DNA from: Athripsodes cinereus
Lineage: Eukaryota; Arthropoda; Insecta; Trichoptera; Leptoceridae
DNA: 64,000 nt
Reading direction: 5' to 3'
Assembly: GCA_947579605.1 (NCBI GenBank)
Contig: OX388318.1
Location: forward strand, 5,642,001 to 5,706,000
Shown: piece by piece, positions 1-12,544 of the stretch
How the letters are laid out: each line of letters begins with the position of its first letter
Numbering within the stretch: position 1 is the first letter of the stretch
Notes under the pieces: generated by a model
Told to the model about the DNA's origin: nothing
What the model saw: only the letters and a program-made list of their open reading frames with translations
Databases searched by the model: none
Translations under genes and position numbers: made by a program

Positions 1-28
1 AACAAAACCCAGATACCTATATCTTAAA
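1..28 (+). repeat. SINE-2 tail fragment at window edge
   Basis: The first bases (AACAAAACCCAGATACCTAT) match the 3' body of SINE-2 as read from the 36.2 kb copy (minus strand) and the 30.6 kb copy (plus strand). The rest of this copy would lie left of the window. Confidence 0.55.
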
Positions 29-166
29 AGAAAATAATATTTAAAAACTCAAAGAGACGAAGTATAAAAAGTGACTAGATACTTTGACAACAAATTGTTC
101 TATTCTTCTCAGCCCTTTCCTGTGCAGGTGCACTATTGAGCAGAAGCTGCGTTCATCTTTTAGAAC

Positions 167-286
167 CGATGTGGCACAGAGGCAACACTCTTGCCTGTGA
201 GTTACAAGGTCTCTCGGGTTTGATTCTCCGTTAGGGCAAAACACCTTTTACAAATAATCTCGAATCTGGGTGTTAAATACATACAT
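167..286 (+). mobile_element. SINE-1 copy 1 (tRNA-derived SINE, decayed)
   Basis: A tRNA-like head (GATGTGGCACAGAGGC) is followed by a diverged B-box region (GGGTTTGATTCTCC) and then the family body ending GGGTGTTAAATACATAC. The order and spacing match the better copies at 14.7 and 31.4 kb, which carry A-box and B-box regions about 33 nt apart, as in RNA polymerase III type 2 promoters. Many substitutions suggest an old insertion. A minus-strand ORF across it is a shadow and not a gene. Confidence 0.75.
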
Positions 287-990
287 TTAGTGTAGCGTGA
301 ATTGAATAATGTGTGTTGCAAATCTTCGATTGAGTTTGCGAAAAGGAAAAACCTAGGATTTTTGGTGAAATACCTGATTGTCGTATTTGCCTGAAGACAT
401 AGTAGGCACCTATAATAGGTGCCCGCACTAAAATGTTTCCATAGAAAAACATAATAAGTTATTCGTTAATTTGGATGTTTTGAAAACAGGAAACGACAGT
501 TAAGATATTGAAGTAAGATTTACTACTATAAAATTTGAAAAATTAAAAAGGTTTTGTGGTAAACGGGTTGATTTAAGACGTGTTGGAAGTTCAATCCTTA
601 TCTCAGCTTCTTATTATTACCTTTTCCAAGAAACTTTATCAAATATATTATTGTTAACATTCGGAATGTGTAGGTTTTATGTAGTATAAAACCAGAAAAT
701 AAATTACACTAGAAATAATATCGTCATAAATTATTTAGGGAATCAAGATTTCATCTGGTGATGAATAAGGTCATTTGAATCACAAGAATTCTGACAACGG
801 ACAAGTTTGAGCTGATGGTATTTCCTCACTCAAAATTTTATAGCCTTTTGTATTTGAGGCACTTGAGTGTCTATAAGTGTCAATCACACGTTTATTTATC
901 ATATAAAGTTTCAACCGTTCTACATTATTATCTTTGTTTGCAAAGCGAGTGTGTTAACCACTGGTCCACTTAATTAAACAAAGTAATGGA
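287..990. other. AT-rich intergenic, nothing recognised
   Basis: No ORF, RNA gene or repeat that I can recognise. The sequence is low-complexity AT-rich DNA. Confidence 0.6.
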
Positions 991-1133
991 TTCCATTACC
1001 AAAACGGCAAGATTACTTAGTGTTCACTTTTTGAAGCTTCCATTACCAAAACGGCAAGATTACTTAGTGTTCACTTTTTGAAACTTCCATTACCAAAACG
1101 GTAAGATTACTTAGTGTTCACTTTTTGAAGCTT
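991..1133. repeat. 47-bp minisatellite, three tandem units
   Basis: Three adjacent units start at 991, 1038 and 1085, each beginning TTCCATTACCAAAACGG and ending with CTTTTTGAA(G/A)CTT. The units differ at only a few bases, so the expansion is fairly recent. No reading frame runs through it. Confidence 0.95.
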
Positions 1134-1911
1134 AAATAATATGCACGAATCATATACTGTATAATGCTTTAAACTTGGCATGAATAATATTCACAATTCT
1201 GAGCAAATGAAAATCCAGTTTTCATCACCTGATTTTAGGTATCATTCAATTCATACTTCTATAGTTTTACCTATTTTTTTAATTGATTGTGACGCATGAT
1301 GTTGTTAGACAGCTGATCTTTGAAATAGCTTCCTTTTTTCTGTGCTTAAGTATGTAGTAATTGACTGTTCGGTGCTTGTAATAAATAAATAATGCTGAAC
1401 AAGAGAAATATGATAACTGATTGCCTTTATTAATATTTCCAGATGTGACGATTGCGTAATGTGCAAGCCTGGTCTTCAATAATAAGTTTGCATGAGTTGT
1501 TTCAGACAGCACAAGACCACGAAGCTTTTATCAAAGTAATTTCAAAAGTCAAAAGTTCTGATAAAGTGTTAAAACAAGAAACACGAACACACAATATATT
1601 AGGTAAAATTCATATGAAGGTATTGTTGTTCAGAATGGTCTCACTTAAAAATTACGTTACAGGCAAAAGAAATAAACGGGTGGGGACAACGAAACCCAAA
1701 AGTATAATGAATAATCATAATTATTATTGTCAGCAATTAAATAAAGGATCCGCGACAGTAGAATCAGGTTTTAATTACAATAAAACGCTTAAATTTATAA
1801 CTTATAGTTCTTTGAAAATGGTTTAATTTACATATTATGGGAATACATGAGAAGGTACCTATACATTATTTTTATAACTGCTCATACATAATAAAATTAT
1901 CCTCCTATCCT

Positions 1912-2052
1912 TCACCATCATGGCATATCCTACTACAAGTGAGGTAGCCAGCAGAGCAGCTGCATATAATAAACATACGAGCTGTCTTCTACGATGCCAA
2001 AAAATTAAGACATTTAGGATGGGTGACAAACCTCATCGCTGCGCTATAATTA
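1912..2052 (-). mobile_element. Element D fragment (minus)
   Basis: Reverse-complement match to the better copy at 51.2-51.4 kb. It contains the complements of the 'GCGATGAGGTTTG' block, the AGACAG/CATGC block and the terminal 'GGCTACC..CACTTGT' hairpin. The 3' end of the element is the low-coordinate end here. Non-coding. Confidence 0.8.
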
Positions 2053-2305
2053 TTTAAAGTCCAATAATAGCCATTGCGGAAATGAATAAGGTCCTATGTA
2101 GATATATTAAATATATCTGGATGTAAATCATTTTTATAGGTACATATTAAAATTTAGATATATTATGTGATATATATCCATGTATATATTTAACCATTAA
2201 ACTAGGAGTTTTAGATTAAACACGTGGAAATAAAAATTAAAACCTAATCCTATGAAGAAATGTGGAATAAATCCAGGATATCTACATACAAACATCACAA
2301 TTGTA

Positions 2306-2870
2306 TATTTATTTATTTATTTCTTGAAAACACACAACAGACAACAACTATATATATAATGTACAAGGTAGAAAAAAAAAATTAAACATTTCACTCAGTC
2401 ATCATCCAAAACCGTGCGTCACAATTAATTTACATTATCTAAATATTTATTCATTAATATGAAAAACACATACACACACGCACACATCAATCATTCGTCT
2501 TGCTAGCACACACATACAGTCAATTCCACATTCACACAAAAACATATATACTTAAAATTATACAGATACATAATATATACAACTTTAGCAGTAATACAAA
2601 ATTATGGGGGGGGGGGTGTCCCATCACACGGCTCACTAGTGCACCACAGACGATGAAAATAATTTCATCTGTACCCGCCTCCTGAACGCAAGCTGAGTTA
2701 ACCCAAAGATATCGGTATCCGACAGTGCATTGTCGTAAAAACTTGTTAGTCTACCCAAAGGTCCCTTGACACCCTCATTTGTGGTTGCAGCTGACATATA
2801 TTGACACATATTATTCTTTATTAACATAATTAATTGGTACATAATATTTGTTAACATTTATCCAATCAAT
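2306..2870 (-). mobile_element. Decayed minus-strand retroelement 3' end (uncertain)
   Basis: Read on the minus strand, the low-coordinate end is an AAATAAATAAATA-type tail (2306-2322), as in LINE 3' ends. Upstream of it (2636-2857, minus) is a 73-residue open frame containing GRLTSFYDNALSDTDIFGLT. I think this is the C-terminal or 3' part of a retroelement, but I cannot name the clade. An 11-base poly-G run at 2606-2616 lies inside it. Alternative: chance ORF next to an AT microsatellite. Confidence 0.4.
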
Positions 2871-4585
2871 ATAATTAATCAAGTACTAAAATCATGTATA
2901 AGAATAAAAATCAACACAAACATTTTACAATTACAATGATGAGATTATTTCTGATTTAGCAGGTGTTGATTATATGTATATTACATTACAATATGATCAT
3001 GATGAAAAGCTTTTGTTGATGGAAAGATCAAATTTGATTAATGTGCACATTTCACACGTTTATTGTTCGACTTTGTATATTAATGTCAAGACATCAAACA
3101 CTCTCGTACAGGCTGACTAAGTATAAAGGTAATTTAAAGTTTGGTGAAACAATGTGACAGCATTGATTTATGATCTCTACCATTGTTTAAGCTTAATACC
3201 TTCTTATTCAACTACATCAGACAATCTTATTCATAAATCATAACTGAACTTTCTACAAGTAGAGGTATCATTATTGCAATATTTTCGTATCTACGTGTCT
3301 TAAAAAGTGCGTTAAATAGTTTATATACTTGAATTCTCTTGAAGTATTTATTAATAAAAACATGTCTAATAAATATACCTACTCTTCATATTTTTATGAT
3401 TGTTTGTATTTTTTTTTTGTAACAATCATTACCAGGACAATTAATATTATATTGAATTTTATTAACTATTAAAGTACGTAATAAGAGTGGTCGAAGACTT
3501 TGAATAAATTGGCCAAACCTCCAAAAGCGTTATTTGGAAATACATAAATAAACATAAGTTTGTCAATATAGCAGAAATGTTTTCTTTTCTTGGCTGAATG
3601 GCCGTGATCTAGAGGGGCAATGTGTGCACCCACATCTGTATCAGACATCTTAAGAGTTGAAGATGTGCAAATTGTCTTCTACAAAATCATACAATGTTTT
3701 AGATATTTGTAAAAAACTTGTATCCATTAAGTGAATTCTCCAAACCAGCTTTGTTTTATTTATGCAACCAATAGTCACTTTTTTTCATATGTATGATTAC
3801 CTACTGGGAATTTCAAATTGTTATTGACTATCTTTTATACGAGTGTAATTTCAAAATCGTGATTTTCGATAGCAATAATGTATAATCATTTCAACTTCTC
3901 AATCATTCTGATGTATTCTAAAATATTTCGATGAATTATTATTATTATGAAAGAAAGATAATATTATAATACATGGTTATATACCCAACATCTATGATAT
4001 TATTAAATCAAACAAACTTAGAAAAAGTAATGAGTTCATTTAAAATAATAGATTGCTATGTCTGTGCTGACATCACGAACTATTATTCTAGGAGTAGAGG
4101 AATGAGTGTTTCTTAAATATTTTTCACATTTCATTTGCTAGGCACACACTGAGTTCTCAGTTTTAAAACTATGATAGCTATAAGGGGTTTTTTGTCTTAA
4201 TAATGGTGGAATAAGAATATGTAGAGTACCTACCACGATTAGAAATAGAATCTCATTCTATTCTGTACGTTTTTAAGGGTCACATGAAGTATATGTAGAT
4301 ATTTGTAAAACACTAACACACAAAAAAACATTCAACATTTTTGATTCAGACGTTGTCAGTTAAGTCATCCTTGAAAAACTTATTTTCTATGGCACGTAGA
4401 GAATATATGTGTTTATTATTACATGATTAATAATAAAAATAAAAATGTAATAATAATTTTATTGATTCAGTTGATAGTTCTTTTGTAAAACATCACATTC
4501 ATTTACTATTTTAATAACATAATGACTTGATTTCAACTTACAAAGTCATTAACAATCTAATGATGTAAATAAAGCATATAAAGGT
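2871..4585. other. AT-rich intergenic, nothing recognised
   Basis: About 1.7 kb without a credible ORF or recognisable repeat. Only short A/T tracts and TTA-rich microsatellite-like runs are present. Confidence 0.55.
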
Positions 4586-4589
4586 TTGA

Positions 4590-4935
4590 TAATGCTTTGA
4601 ACGGCACAGCACCTCTATGCCTCGCTGAGCTATGTCCCCTCGACGAGACTCTGAGGCGACCACTGCGATCAGCTTCCACCGCTGTAAACAAGCTTGTGGA
4701 GCCCAACAGGGCAAACACTTCCAAATTCGCAGAGAGGAGTTTTAGCGTTGCGGGGCCAACTGCCTGGAACCGATTACCAGCGGATTTAAGAAAGAATCAA
4801 CTCACTGCAACGTTCAGGAGTAAGCTGAAAACGCTGCTTTTCAAGAAAAGTCATGGCGCCCTTGAGATGGTCACGGATCATTAAACGGCGCCAAATATAA
4901 ATTGTCTTAATTATTATTATTATTATTATTTGTAC
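4590..4935 (+). mobile_element. LINE-E fragment: C-terminus of an L2/CR1-like reverse transcriptase plus 3' tail
   Basis: The open frame 4597-4884 (95 codons, opening with TTG rather than ATG) encodes the extreme C-terminus of a non-LTR retrotransposon polyprotein. The diagnostic block is ERSFSVAGPTAWNRLPADLR followed by TFRSKLKTLLF, a signature seen at the end of L2/CR1-group reverse transcriptases. The RT catalytic core (FADD box) is absent, so this is a dead 5'-truncated copy. After the stop comes a short 3' UTR with GGCGCC and an ATTATT repeat tail, the typical 3' end of this group. The same tail occurs inverted at 32.6, 41.4 and 45.0 kb, and a decayed coding copy is at 33.8 kb. Confidence 0.85.
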
Positions 4936-5825
4936 GTCGTAACCAGGTTGCTATAATATAAAAAATAGGTAAACTTAAACCATTTGTGTTTTTTTAGATA
5001 AAAAATAATAAAAATTATTAGATACACACATTACGATGTATAATTAAATAAATTATTATATGCAATATACATAAGATTATAATTATTAATCTTTCATAGA
5101 AATGTCTATAAAGTACAAATAAAATTAACTTTGTAGTTTACCGCCTTGTCTAAGCACTTCATCAGTAAATTAAATCATTATTTTTAATGATTACACAGTA
5201 ATAATTTCCTTCACTCACTAGAAACTAATTATAATTGCAATCTTTGTTATTAACACGTGCGCTACACTTTAGCGAAAGCATGTTGTGTTGTGTTATTATG
5301 CTTTAAGTTGAAAGCTACTAGGTACTTGTTCTTAATTAAAAGCGCATCAGACTTTTGATTAACACGCATGTCCTGTACGTCCCTCACGCCATGCCATTGT
5401 GAGAATGCATTTTATCACGTTATTATAATCATTTCGTTTTCACACGCTACCGTTTGCACATCGTCCTAAATTACAAAATGCATCAACTTTGTTGGTACCA
5501 TAAAACCTTTTATTACTTTTGTTATATTTATGAATATACTTGTATTTCAGCGAGTGTCTGATTTAAATGAATATAATAAATAAGTATTATCAATATACCT
5601 ATACTATCAATTAGAATATAAATACTAATATAATACTGAATTCTCAATTACAAACTTAAAAGTAAATTATAAAATGTCACTTATATTATTTTAAATATAT
5701 ATTACCACTTGCGAGAACTATGTTACATCATGTTTATTTATTTATTTTAATAACATTTCTCTGAAGACTGATTAGTCGCAATTATACACAGAATTACTTA
5801 CACATTTTGTAAATATAATTAGTAA
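4936..5825. other. AT-rich intergenic, nothing recognised
   Basis: No credible gene or repeat seen apart from A/T microsatellite-like runs. Confidence 0.55.
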
Positions 5826-5890
5826 CTATGCAGATGATCTGCTGGCTACCCCACTTGTGGGATATGCCGTGATGGTGTAGTAGTAACTAG
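5826..5890 (+). mobile_element. Element D, 3' end only
   Basis: Contains GATCTGCTGGCTACCCCACT through GGGATATGCCGTGATGGT and TAGTAG, matching the last 65 bases of the 51.2-51.4 kb copy almost exactly. It is strongly 5'-truncated. Confidence 0.85.
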
Positions 5891-5984
5891 TTTACAGAGA
5901 GCGAATTTTTAACAAAAGTGCAATCTTTTCTAACCAACCCTATCTTTTGACGCAAATTTTGTATTCAGAATATTGAGACATATA

Positions 5985-6235
5985 TTTAAGTTTTGGCTGA
6001 GAGGAATGGTGCTCGGAGACGTGGACGTCTGAGGATCAAATGGCAAGATCATTTAAATCAAATCCTACAGGACGGTCATGTGTTGAGCACATTGAACAGG
6101 AGAGCATGCATGAGGAATTCTATGACAGTGACGGAAGCGAAAGATGTATGCAAGGATAGAAGGAATTGGCGCTCGATCTTTTCTGCCTACCCCGTGAGGG
6201 AAGCGGTGTGATGGTATTTATGTATATATGTATCG
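5985..6235 (+). mobile_element. LINE-A fragment: RT C-terminal tail
   Basis: The frame from 5993 encodes AERNGARRRGRLRIKWQDHL and, further on, VCKDRRNWRSIFSAYPVREA before a TGA stop. This is the last part of a non-LTR retrotransposon ORF2-like protein, a family whose better preserved copy (19.1-19.5 kb, minus) starts with VNKLRWFGHVERM. After the stop the copy ends in GGCGTGATGG-type sequence and a TATG-rich tail. There is no catalytic core, so it cannot encode an active enzyme. The host sequence upstream is unrelated, as expected for 5' truncation. Confidence 0.88.
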
Positions 6236-8794
6236 TGATAAAGAAAAAGAGCTTTGAGTCACAAGCATGTACAACATTATTGCGTAAACTTACATTTGTA
6301 TTTTATTAATGAATGAAGTATTTGAATTACCTGCTTACATATTGAGAAGTTATGGTAAAGTTAATAAAGACATTTAGTTGTTATGCAGTGAGCGACTCAA
6401 CTCATCTCATCACGACCCGAGTTCCGAGTCCTATAGCCTCGCCTCGTCTCGCAAAGTAATCATTCTGTTGGCTACACTATAACTATTACCTCTTATATAG
6501 TATACACTTCTTTTAGTTGTTGTTGTACTTATTCTAAGTTAAGAACATTTTCATCATACAGGAGTGAAGAACTTCGAAAACACATCTTTAAGAAAATAAT
6601 TAAGTTAGCATTTTTTGCAAAAGGTTCTATATACAGATGGCAAAAATATTTTAATTATAACGCTATTAGTACATATGAACTTAATCATATGTGATAATTA
6701 CAGTAACTTCTTATATTACAGAAACTATATTTAAGGTTCTCATTTTTCATGTTACCACCATTCTTGTTAAAATTTGTCAGGTTTTGAATTTCAGTTAAAG
6801 TAAAATACACAATTAACTTCCTCTTATAAAGACGTTAACACTTTTTCAACTATGCAATATTTGATTCAAATATGTGCACTTTTTTTCGTGGACTTAGACC
6901 CAAAATTAAACTCTTCAATGTATAAATTTGTTTTACGAGCATCTGCTTCTAAAGAATTCTCAAAAATATTTTAAAGAAGGATACATATTTCTCAAACAGA
7001 TTTTTTCCAGGAGACTACAACTAAAGTAACATTGTATCATTATTATTTTGTTTTGTACGATTTCCTATTTCTGCCCAAAAGTATAATAAACAACCAGAAA
7101 CAATATAATGTAGTAATTAACATTTAGAGGAAGAAATACAATATCTAGTTTAATTGTGAGATGGTGGGTAGGTGCCTATATGCTTACGTACAACTAAACA
7201 GAGAATTATATTAAATAATAATTAAAACTACCATGGCCGGGTCAATGCTTTGAGACGTTAACGAAATATTGAAAAAACTTTGTAAGTTACATAGCGCAGC
7301 TTGTTACCTAGTAATAATACAAAGTTAGTTTGTTAATTAAATTGTAAGTTTTTACGTCTGCGTCTGTGAACATTTAAAACAAAAATAATTATTGTACCTC
7401 GTGTATAATTGTGAAATAGTTTTTGTTCCCACAGAAGACATAACAGGAGAAATAATTGATTGAGTGCTTCGAACATTTACTATTGAAAAGATATCAGTAG
7501 ATTATGTATTGTATACCTACTGTAATGTTGCCTGGGTATATAAATAATTTGAAGCTGAGTATTCCGTAATGTTGCCTTTATAAATAAATACACAATTATT
7601 GCAATTAATCTTAAAGTACAACATTTTAATATTTTTGAACTTTTTAAGGCCTTTTTCCTATGATAGAAATAAATAAATAGAGATATTTTTACGTTTTCCT
7701 TCCACTGTAACTCAAAGAATATACGTATTCGATTGTTAATACTCATCCTAATAATGATTTTTTACATCAAAGCTAAACTCGAACATTTTGTTTGGTTTCA
7801 AATCAATATCAAAATTTTGTGCAGTTGGCAGTCATTTTATATCCGCATAAATTGATCATCTTACATAATAATGAATAAACACATTCTAGGAAACTTTACA
7901 AAATGTTTCCAAAAAAACTACACAATGGAAAAACGGTAGCAACTTTCAAATAATAATACCTACAATTCACAATACAAAGTTTGCACAAAAGCTTGACAAA
8001 AATAAAATATAGGTACAGACAACTTCATTTCAAAATGTCGATAATTACTACTTATATTTTTTTTCAAAAGATTATTAGGTATAATGATTCAAAAGGAACG
8101 TAGCAAAATATGTCGGAATATCAAAGAGCTGTTGAAGTATATTTATCAAACATATATTTAAAGATTAACACGTCGGACATTGTGCGAATCTTTAGCGGTA
8201 TCTTTTTGAATCTAGAGGACATCTATAAGCTCACTGAAGGATTATGAACAAAGCGGAAATGTAAAAAAATACATATATCTTGTTGACATTTATATATCAC
8301 AGGCCATTTTGTTTAGTTGCAAAGTATGAGATGTAGGTACCTATTTTGTTATTATAGTTTTGTACTTATAGTTTTGAATAGTTTTTGAGATCTTTATTAG
8401 TTAGAGCTTTAGATTGTTACATAAATAGTTTATACATAGTTAATATCTGCCTAAGAGATAAACGATGTATTCCAACAGCATATTTAAAATGTTACTTGTA
8501 TTAATAAAAGTATTTGCTTATCTTATAGGTACCCGATTCAAAAGTTTTGAATGTAAGTCTACCTACACTCACATTTTGTCAATTTTGTATGCAAGTACCT
8601 ACATGATAATCACTACAGTTTTATTATCCAGAAACAGAGCTATCAGATGTAAATTTGCATTTCGTTTATGAAAATGAGCACTAGTGCTGAGAATTAGTAG
8701 GGACTATTATTTTATTCCTTACTATACATCGGTTACGATATATATGGTGAAGAATAAAAAAAGTGAATCAAATACAAATAAAATAAAATGAATT
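6236..8794. other. AT-rich intergenic, nothing recognised
   Basis: Several short frames occur on both strands, but none has recognisable protein content, codon bias or splice context. I treat them as chance ORFs in AT-rich DNA. Confidence 0.5.
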
Positions 8795-8895
8795 AATATA
8801 ATCAATACAAAGTATCGTAAACTTTCAGTTATACAAATCAATATACAAAGGGCGAGTTTATCGCTAGAAGGCGATGTCTTCGAATTAACCCGGTG
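8795..8895 (-). mobile_element. LINE-F-type 3' tail (minus)
   Basis: On the minus strand it reads GGTTAATTCGAAGAC, then a stem-loop with arms ATCGC (8871-8875) and GCGAT (8860-8864), then AAACTCGCCC and an AT-rich tail. This is the same layout as the tail of the coding LINE-F copy at 49.02-49.06 kb. Confidence 0.65.
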
Positions 8896-9413
8896 TAATT
8901 AATAAATTACAAACTGTGATGTCACATTTTTGATATGAACGAAGTAATCTAAACTCTTGATTGGGCCTTTGAGTATTGATTTTAAATCTGTTACTTTTCT
9001 GCTAAATGTGTCTATAGCGGATATATAAACAAATACACATACACGTGAAATTGTGTACAAACTGAAATGATCAAACGAATATTCACTTCACTGCAATTTA
9101 TATTACTATTATAACCATTTATGGATTGAATTTGCCACCCAAGTATTCATTCATAATCATAATTTAATATATAGAAGGAAATATAATAATGCTATGCAAT
9201 TACAGAAATTAGAATTGAAGGAGATGCTTTATCGTAGAAATAAAAGATAGGTATATTATAATAATAATGAATGGATACTTTTATAAAAAATCAATTGAAT
9301 TTCCTTTGCAAAAGGTATTTCTATTTTTGTTTTTCATCTCGTTTTATATTTGACGTTTCAACTTGATTTATAAATTTATTCTCCAAAGAAATAAATGAAA
9401 TAGAATATTTTTA

Positions 9414-9650
9414 CAGTCGAACCTTGATAACTCGAGTTTCATGTTACAAGTACGTGACTTCTGAAAAATGTGAAAGATCGAAGTTTTGACCATATGAGAA
9501 ATTTTGAATTTTAGAAGTCAGTCTATCGACCAACATGAAAAGTTACATGAGTTTTACTTAGTAAATTTCAAAATATGGAATATCTTGCCACATGCGCTTT
9601 TGCTACAGAAATTTTCGGAACGGAATGAAATGCTTCGATTTATAAAGATT
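9414..9650 (+). mobile_element. Possible pogo/Tigger-like transposon end
   Basis: ACAGTCGAACCTTGATAACT at about 9414 resembles the terminal inverted repeat of pogo/Tigger-type Tc1/mariner elements, as I recall those families. I cannot find a matching right end, so this would be a solo or decayed end. The call rests on the terminus alone. Confidence 0.3.
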
Positions 9651-9689
9651 TGATTTATTTAATTTATTTCTCACTGTAAACTAGTTACA

Positions 9690-9800
9690 CTTATTAATGG
9701 TTATACAATATCGATAAAAAAAAACAATAATTCAATATACAGAGGGTTACTTTATCGCTAAATTGCGATATCTCGCAATTTAGCGATAAAGTAAGATTTC
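9690..9800 (-). mobile_element. LINE-F-type tail in a near-perfect palindrome
   Basis: A minus-strand LINE-F tail (AATATTGTATAACC-like, then the ATCGC..GCGAT hairpin) runs directly into its own mirror image. Positions about 9749-9796 form a palindrome with 22-bp arms (TTACTTTATCGCTAAATTGC and its complement) around TATC. This is either an inverted duplication of the tail or two tails joined head to head. Confidence 0.55.
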
Positions 9801-9889
9801 TCAAAAGGATTTTTATCGTATATTAATTTATTGTAAGAAATAATTATATGTTTAGTTTCAATGCAAATTATTAACAATCACCACAGTTT

Positions 9890-11489
9890 TGTTCAACGTA
9901 TTGAGGTTTAACTGTATTTACAATAAAATGCCCAAAGTCACGCGATTTATTTCAGAGAATATACTCGTATATGAATACCTACCTAACTTTAAAATAAAAC
10001 AGCATCCGGTGTTTTTAAACACGGAACCATGGTGTATTCTAATTTATTTTCAAAAGCTTGTCATGGTGGTTTGGCGTGAACGAAATAGTAATAATATTAT
10101 TATAATAGTAGGTAACTATCCCTATTCGTAAATCTCCCGCTCAGAGAGGAATATTACGTCTCAATTAGGTAAGCCAGCAATTAAAGAAAAAAAATAACAT
10201 ATTTATGTATAATAAAATATATATAATATTATTAAGACATCTTCCTTATAGGCTGAGATGTTAATACTGTCCGAGAGTCGAAAGCAACACCACATTATGA
10301 AAAAATATATTGCGTGAAAGACGACAGATAACGCTATTAAAACTGACGTCTTGCTAAAGTCAAATTCTAAATTGTATTTGAAATATTCAACTTTTTTATA
10401 GACACTGGCGTAAGTTTTTTCGAAAAAAAATCGCGATAAAATTTCAGATAAGATAACATCAAAATATAATTTATAATTTTTTTACTTATATTCACGTAAT
10501 TATATTTTTTTTTTACCAGAGCAATGAAAGTGTATCTAAATTTGTGCGATTTATGAGCACAAAATTATTTATTTGGATTTTTCGTGCACAATGCCCTAGC
10601 ACTAAATGACACTAGACATAACCTACAATCAATTACACATAAAAATAATAGAAAACTACACAACCGAAGAAGTCACTTTATTTAGTGAATGTGTGAATGA
10701 ATGAATCATGCAAAAAAATGCGCATTATAATATCAATCTTATCGCGTACAAAACTCTTTGATTGTGCACTGAATCCAGGAAGTAGGGATACGGAGGTAAT
10801 AGCCCGTGAAATTCAGTGAATTTTACGTTACCAGCATTCTGTTGGATTGATTTGTGTGTGAATAAGAATATTTGTGTAACAATTATATCATAGATTAATA
10901 GTTGAATATTTTACAAAATAATGAATTTTTAAAATACAGTATATACTTTTGTAACTGATTAATCTTTTAATCTAATCACACCTATATAATTATAATTCAC
11001 ACTTGGCGGGATTAGATCTTACCTACATATTATTGGTCAAACTAGTGTATCTGAAAGAAAGGGCATAAAACGTTTGGATGTCCAAGTAGTCCAAGACATA
11101 CGTGTCATGATCATTTGAGTCAAATTAGTAGTGGTAGAAAGCAAACCTCATGGCTATAACTAATAGTTAACACTGGATTGGAGTGAAACTATTTCAACTA
11201 GCCCATGACAAGGAGAATTTTACAAGAGTTAACTCCAACGCTGAGAAAATCTAATAAGGCACAAAGAGGAGAACAAAATTGTCATGGAAAGATCAGATTA
11301 TTCTGATCGCATAATTGTTCTCAAGGTATCTTGTGTGGTAAGTAAACTAGAGTTGGTAATAATATATGGTTATCAAGTGAAGATGAAAGGAAAATATCGA
11401 TGAAATCTTGCGAAATACACCAGGTATGTTCTAGGAATATCCTAGAGGGGCCACATCTTAAATTACGAAGTTCATAACATAATTGAAGG
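9890..11489. other. AT-rich intergenic, nothing recognised
   Basis: No convincing gene. The 80-residue frame near 9.9-10.1 kb has no recognisable motif or splice context. Confidence 0.45.
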
Positions 11490-11715
11490 AGTAAGGCACC
11501 TATTCAAAACCATCTAAGAAAGATGCACCACATGGATTGGACACATAATACATCACGAAAACCTTCTACAAAAAACAATAAAAGGGATGGCTGTGAGGAT
11601 AAATCATAGGGGGCCTCCACACCGACAACACCTCGACGATCTGCGGATCGTACGACGGGCTGATGAGAGTCGCACAGGATAGAACGCAATGGATAGAAAC
11701 ATATACAGGGCCTTG
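11490..11715 (+). mobile_element. Heavily decayed LINE RT C-terminal relic
   Basis: Across frame breaks the plus strand reads like the C-terminal tail of a LINE-B-type protein: 'TWIGH-II-HENLL', then 'RGPPHRQHLDDL', then an ADESRT..NAMDRN-like end. LINE-B has 'NWIGHNIRHPGLL', 'GRGRPREAYMDQL' and 'LAENRDEWRR' in the same order. There are many stops, so it is an old pseudogene fragment. Minus-strand frames across it are shadows. Confidence 0.5.
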
Positions 11716-11903
11716 CTGCAAAACAATACATTGTATTAGATAATTATATACTCGTATACCAGAGAGAGAGAATATTAATGTTTGAAAAGAAAACATAATT
11801 TCTTATAATCATAAATTTTCTTCCAGTGACATTTTTAAATATAGGTACCTAATATCTTTCTACCTCATTTATATGACTGAATAACTTACAATAGAATGGA
11901 TCT

Positions 11904-11933
11904 GCAGGGTTACTCTTGACAAAACTAAACACG
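11904..11933 (+). mobile_element. Solo left terminus of MITE-J type, with different interior
   Basis: GCAGGGTTACTCTTGACAAA through AACACG equals the outer end of MITE-J at 55,621. It is followed not by the MITE-J hairpin but by an unusually GC-rich stretch (about 11,934-12,035). It could be one end of a larger relative, or a broken copy. Confidence 0.6.
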
Positions 11934-12279
11934 GGTAGGGTGTAGCGCCGTAAGATTTCGAAAATGCGTTCTACGGTAGATTTCTCCCTCCGCGCGATCT
12001 GCATCTTCCCTTTCCCCGCTGTTGTTTCCTAGATACGAATTAAAATCTTTCGAATTAATTTCTTATAAGAATTCAGTAAGAATACTACGTAGTTCGTATA
12101 TTATGATTATTATGAATACATTTGCTTCTTTCTCGCTTGCACCATACCACACTCTTCACATACCGCACTATTTTACAACCTTGTCAGCAGGTAGTAACAA
12201 TAGATATATACAACAATGCTATTATCGAATGGCTGTACTTCAAAATACTGTATAAAGACACCAACATTATAATCTCTCT

Positions 12280-12400
12280 GGCGGCTGGCGTGGCACGGAG
12301 ATAATGCTCTTGCCTTTGAGTCACGAGGTCCCTTGTTCGATTCGCAGCCAGAGCAAAATGAAGAATTACCTTTTTCAAAGTGTTCTGGGTGTTACATTTA
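12280..12400 (+). mobile_element. SINE-1 copy 2
   Basis: Head GGCTGGCGTGGCACGGAG (A-box region), then CTTTGAGTCACGAGGTCCC, then a B box (TTGTTCGATTCGC, one or two changes from consensus) and a body ending GGGTGTTACATTTATT. Full-length at the 5' end. Confidence 0.85.
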
Positions 12401-12419
12401 TTAATCTTATTTTTATTCT

Positions 12420-12500
12420 TCAATATTACAAAAATTACTTGGTTACAATATTACAGAATAAAACAGTATCATAAAAATATCAGTTATACAACTCAATGTG
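12420..12500 (-). mobile_element. LINE-F-type tail scrap (minus)
   Basis: ACTTGGTTACAATATTACAG and ATCATAAAAATATCAGTTAT match the outer tail segment seen at 42.54-42.60 kb and, weakly, at 25.65-25.70 kb. The hairpin part is missing here. Confidence 0.5.
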
Positions 12501-12544
12501 TTTAGTGCATTTTTTTTATAACACAACACGTGTTATAAAAAAAA

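Noticed and set aside
1438..1826. Possible terminal exon (TTTCCAG then CDDCVMCKPGLQ and stop) and an overlapping 124-codon frame
   Set aside because: The acceptor-like site is weak, the Cys-rich stretch is only 12 codons with no upstream partner exon visible, and the long frame opens with TTG, not ATG, and has no recognisable motif.
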